Shown piece by piece: positions 1 through 6,694 of a DNA stretch of 36,469 nucleotides (position 1 is the stretch's first letter; each line of letters starts with the position of its first letter). This DNA comes from Gemmatimonadota bacterium (GTDB lineage Bacteria > Gemmatimonadota > Gemmatimonadetes > Longimicrobiales > Gaopeijiaceae). The notes below the pieces were generated by a model that was not told the origin of the DNA, searched no databases, and saw only the letters and a program-made list of their open reading frames with translations. Where the stretch lies: positions 1 through 36,469 of the forward strand of contig JAJCZZ010000081.1 in the NCBI GenBank assembly GCA_029262115.1, read 5' to 3'. Both the position numbers and the translations under genes were made by a program.

Positions 1-144
1 CGGGTACCCCCGAGGAATAGCAGCGCTCTGGGGTACCCGCGCCGAAGGCGTGGGTCGAGGAGCAACGACCCAGGGCCGGATGCGGGCACCGCGCGAAGCG
101 TGGTCCTCTCGAATGGCCGAGACACTTTCGTAGCACCACACGAG
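1..144 (-). mobile_element. MITE-like element, left copy, cut by window start
   Basis: The reverse complement of 1-141 matches 4458-4598, with 135 of 141 positions identical in my hand alignment and no gaps. This is therefore an inverted copy of the element at 4455-4707. Its outer end keeps the terminal sequence (ACTTTCG..GCACCACAC), but the final CTAG has become CGAG (141-144). The inner part with the tandem hairpins would lie left of the window. The element ends within the Shine-Dalgarno region of the next gene, so it sits where that gene's promoter would be expected. It contains no ORF of its own; a related transposase would have to act in trans. Confidence 0.8.
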
Positions 145-152
145 GAGGCCGG

Positions 153-830
153 ATGGAACCGACGAAGAGGGTGAGACGTCTTGTGGTCGGCGTGACCGGC
201 TTGGCCGCGGTCGGGTGTGGCGGCGGAGCGTTCGGCGGCGGGTCGCCCGCGCATCAACTCGCCGCCGGGATGGCGGCCGGTGAGCTCCGCGCCGAGCGAG
301 TCGCCTGCGTGATCGACGGCGTGCCCGGCGCTCTGTTCGTCCTCGTGCCCCAGCTGCCTGAGCTTCGAAAGGAGCGCGCGGCCGTGATCTCGGCCAGCCT
401 CCGTGCCCAGGCCCGTTCGGTACAGGAGAGCATGGCCGATGCGGACGCCGCCACGGCGGCAGGCACACAGATCATGCAGCTGTCGGACGCGGCGGTCTGG
501 GCGCATGAGCGCGGAGACGATGCCTTGGCCACGAGGTACTCCGCCCAGGCCAGCCATGCGTCTCAGGAGTCGACGACGCTCGGCGCGTCTCCGCTCCTGC
601 TTCGCGCGGGTCCGTCGACCGACCGTATTGCGGCGCTCTCGGATGAGGATGTAGCGTTCCTCGTGCGCTACGCTACGCTCCGGGCGGATCTGATGGCGGG
701 ACGGGTCGAAGGGACCGCCGCGCTCCTGGAACAGCTCGACCAGTGGGATCTCGATCGCCCTCACATCATGGCGGCGTACGCGGCCACCGTCCTCCGACTT
801 TATCACGACCCGAACGTGGTCTGCCGCTGA
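153..830 (+). CDS. putative lipoprotein of unknown function
   Basis: This encodes a 225-residue protein with a basic N-terminus, a short hydrophobic stretch and a lipobox-like AVGC ending at Cys22. It is probably exported and lipid-anchored. The mature part is rich in Ala and polar residues and looks helical, with no catalytic motif that I recognise. There are further Cys residues near position 52 and at the penultimate position 224. The start is well supported by GAGGAGG at 142-148, five bases before the ATG. That Shine-Dalgarno overlaps the end of the MITE-like element, so the native promoter was either displaced or is supplied by the element. The next gene downstream is on the other strand, so this one appears to be transcribed alone. 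I do not recognise the family. Confidence 0.7.
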   Translation: MEPTKRVRRLVVGVTGLAAVGCGGGAFGGGSPAHQLAAGMAAGELRAERVACVIDGVPGALFVLVPQLPELRKERAAVISASLRAQARSVQESMADADAATAAGTQIMQLSDAAVWAHERGDDALATRYSAQASHASQESTTLGASPLLLRAGPSTDRIAALSDEDVAFLVRYATLRADLMAGRVEGTAALLEQLDQWDLDRPHIMAAYAATVLRLYHDPNVVCR

Positions 831-883
831 GACCACCGGCGGCCGAGGTCTACCCCGTCCTCTGAACGGCGCCCGCCCTTGGT

Positions 884-1465
884 TCAGCCGCGTGGTGGCT
901 CGAGTTCGATGTGCCCCGGTCCCACCGTGTCGGGTGCGCCCGGGTCGGCGACGAGGAACACCAGCGTCTCGAGGCGGTCGACCGCCGCCTCGACCCACTT
1001 CCGCCAGCGGCCGCGGCGGAGCGCATACCTCGACGTGTAGACCCGCACCTCCGTGGCCCCGCCCGCCGACGTCACGGCGAAGCGCAGTCCGCGGCGATCA
1101 CGCCAGGTAATCTCATCGGCCTGGAGCTCGACCTGGGCGGGTCCGTCCCGGTAGGGCTGCACCAACCGTACGAGGCGCAGGAGCTGATCGGACGAGAGAG
1201 GGAGGGGGATCTCGCGGATGACGGAGAGGTTCGTCTTGACGATACCCCACTGCTGCACGGGCGGCCGGCTCACCCCGGTCGGGCTCGCCGAGCGTACTTC
1301 CGCGATGGCGCGGTTCACGGCGCTGCTCCCCAGGCCGGCTTCACCTGCGATGGACCGTAACTCGTCCACCGTGAGGAACCGCCCGTCGTCGCTCCCGTCC
1401 AACTCCGCGGCGCGACGAAGGATCTTGTCGGCGTCGAATTTCGTGAATGTCGGTGACTCGGCCAT
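884..1465 (-). CDS. hypothetical protein with small helical N-terminal domain
   Basis: This is a 193-residue protein. An in-frame ATG 60 bases upstream (1525) would lengthen it, but the recognisable domain begins just after the Met at 1465. Residues ~7-55 (a KILRRAAELDG..LTVDELRSIAGEAGL..SAVNRAIAEV pattern) look like a compact helix-turn-helix-like fold of a kind I recall from Gemmatimonadota and Bacteroidota proteins of unknown role. The remainder has alternating strands and basic patches (RRGRWRKW), with no signal peptide or membrane segment. It is divergent from feoA and shares the intergenic region that holds the Fur-box match, so it may be iron-regulated too. No function is assigned. Confidence 0.6.
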   Translation of the reverse strand: MAESPTFTKFDADKILRRAAELDGSDDGRFLTVDELRSIAGEAGLGSSAVNRAIAEVRSASPTGVSRPPVQQWGIVKTNLSVIREIPLPLSSDQLLRLVRLVQPYRDGPAQVELQADEITWRDRRGLRFAVTSAGGATEVRVYTSRYALRRGRWRKWVEAAVDRLETLVFLVADPGAPDTVGPGHIELEPPRG

Positions 1466-1552
1466 GGGAAGAACCTGATATCCAGAGTCGCCGTAGGCAA
1501 CGGATGCGCGACCGTATCTCGACATGCCGTGCCTGCTTGCGTAACTTCTGGT

Positions 1553-1567
1553 TGAGATTGATTATCA
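1553..1567 (+). promoter_or_regulatory. Fur-box-like operator upstream of feoAB
   Basis: TGAGATTGATTATCA matches the 7-1-7 Fur consensus TGATAAT-N-ATTATCA at 12 of 14 defined positions and stands out as an AT-rich island in GC-rich sequence. It lies 58 bases before the feoA start and about 88 bases before the start of the divergent hypothetical gene, so one bound repressor could control both. The Fur family normally represses feo genes when Fe(II) is plentiful. Assignment to Fur rather than another metalloregulator rests on the match and the gene it precedes. Confidence 0.72.
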
Positions 1568-1624
1568 ACAGCGTCCAATTCGGACCCACGAACCGACCCT
1601 GGCACCGCCCGGCGCGGAGTTTTC

Positions 1625-1903
1625 ATGAGCCCTGACATCCTCGAGGTCATCGACGACGGCGAGCCGGATCTTCGGCTCACCGAGATCGCGCTCCGGGATG
1701 TCGTGGAGTTGGTTCGGATCGATCTGCCCGACCACGAGGCCGAGCCCCTGCTGGAGCGGGGCTTCATGCCGGGCTGCAGCCTCTGCCCGATTCGGAAGTC
1801 GCGGTCCGGCGACCCCATCGTGATGGTCGACGGAACCCTCATCGCGCTCCGCCGCGAGATGGCGGGCTGTCTGTGCGTCAAACAGGTGGGCTCCCAGGGC
1901 TGA
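1625..1903 (+). CDS. feoA: FeoA family ferrous iron transport protein
   Basis: This is a 92-residue cytosolic protein with a single FeoA (SH3-like beta-barrel) domain. The family pattern is clear: a Leu-rich N-terminal strand, LLERGFMPGCSL, then a GDPIVMVDGTLIALRREMA block and a closing Val strand. FeoA is thought to help FeoB, the GTP-gated Fe(II) permease encoded 28 bases downstream. GGAG at 1616-1619 is a Shine-Dalgarno five bases before the ATG. The upstream Fur-box match suggests iron repression of both genes. It is slightly longer than typical FeoA (~75 residues) because of an acidic N-terminal extension. Confidence 0.92.
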   Translation: MSPDILEVIDDGEPDLRLTEIALRDVVELVRIDLPDHEAEPLLERGFMPGCSLCPIRKSRSGDPIVMVDGTLIALRREMAGCLCVKQVGSQG

Positions 1904-1931
1904 TCGCCCCCGGCGAGCCCTTCTCCTGACA

Positions 1932-3848
1932 GTGCTTCCCACCGCTGCGCCGGCTCCGCCGCCTTCAGGCTCACGGACCGCCGGGAATCCGCCCCTTATT
2001 GCGCTGGTCGGCCCCCCGAACGCCGGCAAGACCACCCTGTTCAACCGGTTGACCGGCCTTCGGCAGAAGGTGGCCAACTATCCCGGGGTGACCGTCGAGA
2101 GGAAGACGGGCGCTTTACGGCTACCCTCCGGCGCCCAGCTCGAGGTGGTCGATTTACCCGGCGTGAACGGGTTTTCCGCCCGCACAATGGACGAACGGGT
2201 CACGAGGGACGTCCTGGAGGGACGCGCCGAAGGCATCCGTCACCCCGATGCCGTCATCCTCGTGGTCGACGCCACCCGGCTGGAGCCCCACCTGATGCTG
2301 GTGGAGCCCGTCATGGAGACGGGTGTCCCGATGATCCTGGTCCTCAACATGTGGGACGAACTCGAGGCACGCGGCGGATCGGTCGATACCCACGTCCTCG
2401 GCGAAGAGCTGGGGATCGACGTCGTGCCGGCCAATGCACGCACGGGGGAGGGCCTCGACGCCCTCGACGACTTCCTCGAAGGCGTGTACGAACGGGGCCC
2501 GATGCCTGAACGGCCCTGCCCGGCTGTGCAGAACCATCCGGGGGGTGTCCCTCTGCCCATGGCGGACGCCTTCGCCCGTCGTCGTCGCCGGGTGCGGGGA
2601 TGGACTCGAGGCGCGGCATACGTACCCGCGGGCCCGTCGGCCTTCTCCCGGCGCTTGGACTCCGTGTTCCTGCACCCGATTGCCGGGCCGGCCGTCTTCC
2701 TCACCGTCGTTGTGATGGTGTTCGAGGCGATGTTCGCGTGGGCCGTGCCCCTCATGGATGGGGTGGAGTGGGGCATCGCCACGTCCGGCGAATGGGTGGC
2801 GGCCACCCTGCCGGATACCTGGTTCCGAGCGCTCCTGATCGATGGCGTCTGGGCGGGCGTCGGGTCCGTGCTCGTCTTCCTCCCACAGATCCTCATCCTG
2901 TTCGCCTTCCTGGGCGTGCTCGAAGACTCCGGGTACCTGGCGCGAGCCGCCGTCATCGCTGATCGGATGATGTATCGGGTCGGGCTTCAGGGTCGGGCTT
3001 TCCTCCCGCTCCTGTCCGCGTACGCCTGCGCGGTTCCTGCGATACTCTCGGCCCGCACCATCGAGGACGAGCGCGACCGTCTCGCCACGATCTTCGTAGC
3101 GCCCTTCATGACCTGCTCTGCGCGGCTGCCGGTGTACGCGCTGCTGATTGCGGCGTTCATCCCCGAGCGTCCGCTCCTCGGTCCGTTCCTGGGGACCCGA
3201 GCTGCTACGTTGCTCGGTCTCTACGCGCTGGGAGCGCTCGCAGCCATCGGAACGGCGTTTCTGCTGAAGCGGACGTTGCTCAGGGGTCAGCCGTCCACCT
3301 TCATGATGGAGCTCCCCCCGTATCGGGTCCCGTCCCTCCGTTCGCTCGGACTGAGGCTGTACGACCGCACGAAGGTCTTCCTCAAGCGAGCAGGGCGGAT
3401 CATCCTGGTGGTCGCCATCGTCCTGTGGGCGCTGGCGCAGGTGCCTCGGGTGGATGGTGCCGCGCCCGTCATCGAAGACTCGGTGTTGGGCACGGTGGGC
3501 CAATTGATCGAACCGGCCATCGAGCCGCTGGGATTCGATTGGCGTATCGGCATCGGCCTCGTCTCGTCGTTGGCGGCTCGCGAAGTCATCGTGGGCACGC
3601 TCGGCACGATCTACGGCGTCGAAAACGCGGACGAGGGGTCGCTCGAGCTTCAGGACGCCCTGAAGCGACATCTGGATCTGGGGAGCGCCGTCGGCCTTCT
3701 CGTGTTTTTCGTCTTTGCGCTGCAATGCATGTCCACGGTTGCGGTGGCGCGCCGTGAGACCGGGGGGTGGAAGTGGCCGGCCCTCCAGTTCGGGTACATG
3801 CTGACACTGGCGTACGTGGGGGCCTGGGTGGCGAACGCGCTGCTGTGA
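1932..3848 (+). CDS. feoB: FeoB ferrous iron permease with G-protein domain
   Basis: This is a 638-residue inner-membrane Fe(II) transporter. The N-terminal G domain has G1 at residues 27-34 (GPPNAGKT), the NYPGVTVE switch region at 49-56, G3 DLPGV at 74-78 and G4 NMWD at 139-142. After a linker come the hydrophobic segments of two nucleoside-recognition/Gate modules, with family signatures such as ACAVPAILSARTIEDERDR, TCSARLPVY and SLAAREVIVGTLGTIYG. It is shorter than E. coli FeoB (773 residues) but within the family range. The start is GTG with no clear Shine-Dalgarno, so the first ~20 Pro/Ala-rich residues are uncertain. It is co-transcribed with feoA (28-base gap) and probably under the Fur-box match. 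Confidence 0.95.
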   Translation: MLPTAAPAPPPSGSRTAGNPPLIALVGPPNAGKTTLFNRLTGLRQKVANYPGVTVERKTGALRLPSGAQLEVVDLPGVNGFSARTMDERVTRDVLEGRAEGIRHPDAVILVVDATRLEPHLMLVEPVMETGVPMILVLNMWDELEARGGSVDTHVLGEELGIDVVPANARTGEGLDALDDFLEGVYERGPMPERPCPAVQNHPGGVPLPMADAFARRRRRVRGWTRGAAYVPAGPSAFSRRLDSVFLHPIAGPAVFLTVVVMVFEAMFAWAVPLMDGVEWGIATSGEWVAATLPDTWFRALLIDGVWAGVGSVLVFLPQILILFAFLGVLEDSGYLARAAVIADRMMYRVGLQGRAFLPLLSAYACAVPAILSARTIEDERDRLATIFVAPFMTCSARLPVYALLIAAFIPERPLLGPFLGTRAATLLGLYALGALAAIGTAFLLKRTLLRGQPSTFMMELPPYRVPSLRSLGLRLYDRTKVFLKRAGRIILVVAIVLWALAQVPRVDGAAPVIEDSVLGTVGQLIEPAIEPLGFDWRIGIGLVSSLAAREVIVGTLGTIYGVENADEGSLELQDALKRHLDLGSAVGLLVFFVFALQCMSTVAVARRETGGWKWPALQFGYMLTLAYVGAWVANALL

Positions 3849-4454
3849 GGGGGCGGGGGCGGCGGCGGGAGGCCGGTCGCGGCATGTCTCAGGCCCGCGC
3901 CGTAGCGGATCCTTGATACGGGGGGACCCCGCCGCGGTGCGGCCGGGAATCCGTCCAACCTCACGCGCCTGACCGAGCGGTCCCCCGAAAGGGAGTCGCC
4001 CCAACACACATTTCTCACCAACGGGCGCGGTCAGAACGGCGAGTGTGCACTTTTCGCGAATTATTCCGCACAACTCACCACTCGTTGCTCAGGCGGGTCA
4101 CCCGATGGTGAGTTGTAGGGAATTATTCCGCACAACTCACCACTCGACGATTTTGGTCGCTCGGTTGGTGAGTTATGTGCTTGCGGGAGGGCCGACCGGT
4201 CCCGCACCCGCTGACGGCCCTGCCGCGCCGCGTCTTCCAGCGCGCCAAACCGGGGCGGCCCCAACCGTCCCGTCGCGCGGAGCCCGGACCCGATCGTTCC
4301 CTCGGACCCCCGCACTGCTCGCCGTCGCGCCTTCCCGAGGGGCTCGGTCGCAAGGACCGGGGTTGCGCGCGTCAGCAACCCCAACCGCCCGCGGTAGGAT
4401 GTCGACGGCTCCTCCACGCGGTCGGCAGCTCGCGAACGTTCCCGCCCGACTCCC
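3849..4454. other. intergenic region between feoB and the MITE-like element
   Basis: About 600 bases with no convincing gene. Frames here stay open only because the GC content is high. It holds the two-unit hairpin repeat at 4058-4175. No T-run terminator is visible after feoB. The last ~60 bases before the MITE share GCTCGCGAAC plus TTC with the right end of the MITE (near 4679-4693), which could be a decayed end of another copy. Nothing else is recognisable. Confidence 0.6.
4058..4175. repeat. two tandem 62 bp hairpin repeat units
   Basis: A 27-base sequence beginning GAATTATTCCGCACAACTCA occurs at 4058-4084 and identically at 4120-4146. Each copy is followed by an inverted arm: ACAACTCACCA (4070-4080) pairs with TGGTGAGTTGT (4106-4116), and ACAACTCACCA (4132-4142) pairs with TTGGTGAGTTA (4165-4175, imperfect). 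Arms are conserved while loops differ, the pattern of a REP/BIME-like palindromic family. The units are AT-richer than their surroundings. Confidence 0.8.
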
Positions 4455-4707
4455 CTAGTGTGGTGCGGCGAAAGTGTCTCGGCCATTCGAGAGGACCACG
4501 CTTCGCGCGGTGCCCGCATCCGGCCCTGGGGCGTTGCTCCTCGACCCACGCCTTCGGCGTGGGTACCCCATAGCGGTGCTATTCCTCGGGGGTACCCGAG
4601 TCCGCAGGACTTGGGTCGCGCCTACCAGGGGGGTACCCGGGTCCGCAGGACCTGGGTCGCGCCTCGACCCTCTCGGTGGCTCGCGAACTTTCGCAACACC
4701 ACACTAG
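4455..4707. mobile_element. MITE-like element, complete, CTAG-flanked inverted ends
   Basis: A 253-base segment begins and ends with CTAG (4455-4458 and 4704-4707). Its terminal inverted repeats begin CTAGTGTGGTG, then two differing bases, then GCGAAAGT, so 19 of the first 21 positions match. There is no coding capacity. The CTAG/TA ends match the known target preference of the IS630/Tc1-mariner group, so it may be a non-autonomous relative; that attribution is inference. Inside are a perfect 8-pair hairpin (CCCACGCC-TTC-GGCGTGGG, 4545-4563) and two 41-base-spaced hairpin repeats. A partial inverted copy lies at 1-144. Its right CTAG holds the stop codon of the neighbouring ABC transporter gene. 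Confidence 0.82.
4590..4664. repeat. tandem hairpin repeat inside the MITE-like element
   Basis: Two 34-base copies (4590-4623 and 4631-4664) are spaced 41 bases apart. Each folds into a 10-pair stem with loop GCA: ACCCGAGTCC/GGACTTGGGT and ACCCGGGTCC/GGACCTGGGT. The two sequence differences fall opposite each other in the stem (A-T versus G-C), so pairing is kept. Confidence 0.75.
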
Positions 4708-6455
4708 ATCCGCGCCTGCACCGTGTACAGCTGGTGGTACCGACCTTTCATCGCCATCAACTGCTCGTGTTGACCGCGCTCCACAATGGCGCCGGCCTCC
4801 ACCACGAGAATCAGATCCGCACGCTGGATCGTGGACAGACGGTGCGCGATGACGAAGGTAGTCCGTCCTTTGAACAGGTCCTGAAGACTGTCCTGGATCA
4901 GAGCTTCGCTTTCGGTGTCCAGGCTCGATGTCGCCTCGTCCAGAAGCAGGATCCGCGGGTTCGCCAGAATGGCCCGGGCGATGGTCACGCGTTGGCGCTG
5001 TCCACCCGACAGCTTCACCCCGCGCTCCCCGATGATGGTGTCGAGCCCCTCCGGAAACCGGTCGGTGAACTCCAGGACGTGGGCGCTCTTGGCCGCGGCG
5101 TGTATGTCGTCGTCGGTGGCGTCGCCCCGTGCGAACAACAGGTTCTCCCGGATCGTTCCGTCGAACAGGAAGTCGTTCTGGAGAACCAGGCCGAGTTGAT
5201 CGCGGTAGCTCGACAGTCGAACCGTCCGGAGGTCCACCCCGTCTACGGTGACCGTTCCGGCATCCGGCGTCAGGAAGGTCGCGGCGAGCCCGGCGAGCGT
5301 GCTCTTCCCGGAGCCCGAACTCCCGACGAGGGCGATGACCGTTCCCGGCGCGGCCTCGAACGAGACGCCCTGGAGGACCGGCTTGTCCTCCTCGTAGCGG
5401 AAATGGACGTCATCGAAGATCACATGGCCGTCGACCGGCGGCATCTCGACCGTGCGCAGCGGGTCATCGTCCTCCCGAGGCCACGAGAGCAGTTCGCTCG
5501 TCCGGTCGAGGCCCGCGAACGCTTCGGTCATCTGAGTCCCGATGTTGGCCATCTGCACGATCGGCGCGATCAGGAATCCGAGAAAGAGCGTGAAGCTGAA
5601 CAGCTCGCCCAGCGTCATCTGGCCCTCGACGATGAGGCGCCCGCCGTACCCCATGATCAGGACACTGGCGGAGCCCATGAACAGCGCACCGAGGCTGGTA
5701 ACGCCGCTCGATGTCGTGAGCGTGGTCTTCACGTTGTCGAAGATGCGCATCACCCCCGCCTCGAAGATCTCTCCCTCCTTCTCGAGTGCGTGAAAGCCTT
5801 TGATGATGCGGATGCCGCCGAGCGTCTCGGTCAGTCGGCCGGTGACTTCAGCCCGGATCCGGCCCCGCTCACGAAACGCGGGGCGGAGCTTCTTGAACGC
5901 CCGCGTCGAAACGAAGCTGAACGCCGCCAAGGGGACGATCGCGAGCAGCGTCATGACGACGTCGATGCGGACCAGGAAGACGAAGGCGACCAGCGCCGTC
6001 ACGGTGCCCCCGACCAACTGCACGAGTCCCGTGCCGATGAGGTTCCGTACGCCCTCCACGTCGTCCATGATGCGCGACACGAGTTCGCCGCTCTTCGCGT
6101 TGTCGAACACGCGCACCGGCAGACCCAGCACGTGCCGCTGTGCCTGTGCCCGTAACTGGGCGATCAGGTTCTGCGCCTCGACGCTGAGCAACATGGTCAG
6201 GGAGTACGAGGTCGCTGATTGGATTACCACGGCCAGCCCCACGGCGCTCAGCAACTTGTAGAGCAGGGGGATGTCGCCGTTGGCGATCACGTTGTCGACG
6301 AGGTACTTGGTCGACGCGGGGAGCACGAGCCCGCTGAGCCGGTTGAGCAGGATGAGAACCAGGCCCAACCCGATCAGATTCTTGCGGGGCCAGATGATCT
6401 CCTGGAATGCGTGGCGCAGGCTAGCGCCGGACACGGCGGTCTTCGGTTTCGACAT
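4704..6455 (-). CDS. ABC exporter, fused membrane and ATPase domains (MsbA-like)
   Basis: This is a 583-residue half-transporter that presumably works as a homodimer in the inner membrane, exporting lipid, drug or peptide. The N-terminal exporter transmembrane domain spans residues ~20-310 (segments near 27-45, 65-90, 145-185 and 250-305). The nucleotide-binding domain follows at ~345-580, with Walker A GSSGSGKST (378-386), Q-loop near Q426, signature LSGGQ (482-486), Walker B ILLLDE (502-507) and switch His538. All ATPase residues are intact. The substrate cannot be told from sequence; lipid-flippase and multidrug relatives look alike at this level. The stop codon TAG is made by the CTAG at the end of the MITE-like element. 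No strong Shine-Dalgarno precedes the ATG. The gene has no close operon partner. Confidence 0.92.
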   Translation of the reverse strand: MSKPKTAVSGASLRHAFQEIIWPRKNLIGLGLVLILLNRLSGLVLPASTKYLVDNVIANGDIPLLYKLLSAVGLAVVIQSATSYSLTMLLSVEAQNLIAQLRAQAQRHVLGLPVRVFDNAKSGELVSRIMDDVEGVRNLIGTGLVQLVGGTVTALVAFVFLVRIDVVMTLLAIVPLAAFSFVSTRAFKKLRPAFRERGRIRAEVTGRLTETLGGIRIIKGFHALEKEGEIFEAGVMRIFDNVKTTLTTSSGVTSLGALFMGSASVLIMGYGGRLIVEGQMTLGELFSFTLFLGFLIAPIVQMANIGTQMTEAFAGLDRTSELLSWPREDDDPLRTVEMPPVDGHVIFDDVHFRYEEDKPVLQGVSFEAAPGTVIALVGSSGSGKSTLAGLAATFLTPDAGTVTVDGVDLRTVRLSSYRDQLGLVLQNDFLFDGTIRENLLFARGDATDDDIHAAAKSAHVLEFTDRFPEGLDTIIGERGVKLSGGQRQRVTIARAILANPRILLLDEATSSLDTESEALIQDSLQDLFKGRTTFVIAHRLSTIQRADLILVVEAGAIVERGQHEQLMAMKGRYHQLYTVQARI

Positions 6456-6552
6456 GAATCGGAGTCAGAAAAGCGGGCAGGACCCACAATGATAGGGGAT
6501 CAGCCCGCCGCCACCCACGGGCGTTGTCGCTGGGAATGGGTGTTGGGCCCTA

Positions 6553-6647
6553 CGATCGGGGAGCGAGCCCGTGGCAATCGGCCTTCCCATCGTGGGGTCG
6601 AAGTCGTGTCCGGGCCGATCGGGGAGCGATGCCGTGGCGACCGGGCC
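6553..6647. repeat. imperfect direct repeat, 63-base spacing
   Basis: CGATCGGGGAGCGA at 6553-6566 recurs at 6616-6629. Each copy is followed by a shared CCGTGGC and a similar downstream stretch to about 6583 and 6647. The repeat lies in the 240-base gap between the ABC exporter start and the peptidase stop (both minus strand), so it could sit in the exporter's promoter region. No protein or known element is recognised. Confidence 0.5.
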
Positions 6648-6694
6648 ATCGCGACGCAGCGGTCGGAATCGTCCTGTCGATCACCGTGACTCCA

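Noticed and set aside
2154-4073. 639-residue open frame antisense to feoB
   Set aside because: It is a GC-driven shadow: composition is low-complexity Arg/His/Asp-rich, no family is recognisable, and the sense frame is a complete FeoB.
1-4707. Composite transposon carrying feoAB
   Set aside because: The flanking copies have no transposase, the left copy's outer part is outside the window, and no outer target duplication can be tested.
4458-6155. 565-residue plus-strand frame over the MITE and ABC exporter
   Set aside because: It runs through a non-coding repeat and antisense to an intact ABC transporter; no ribosome-binding site or domain is seen.
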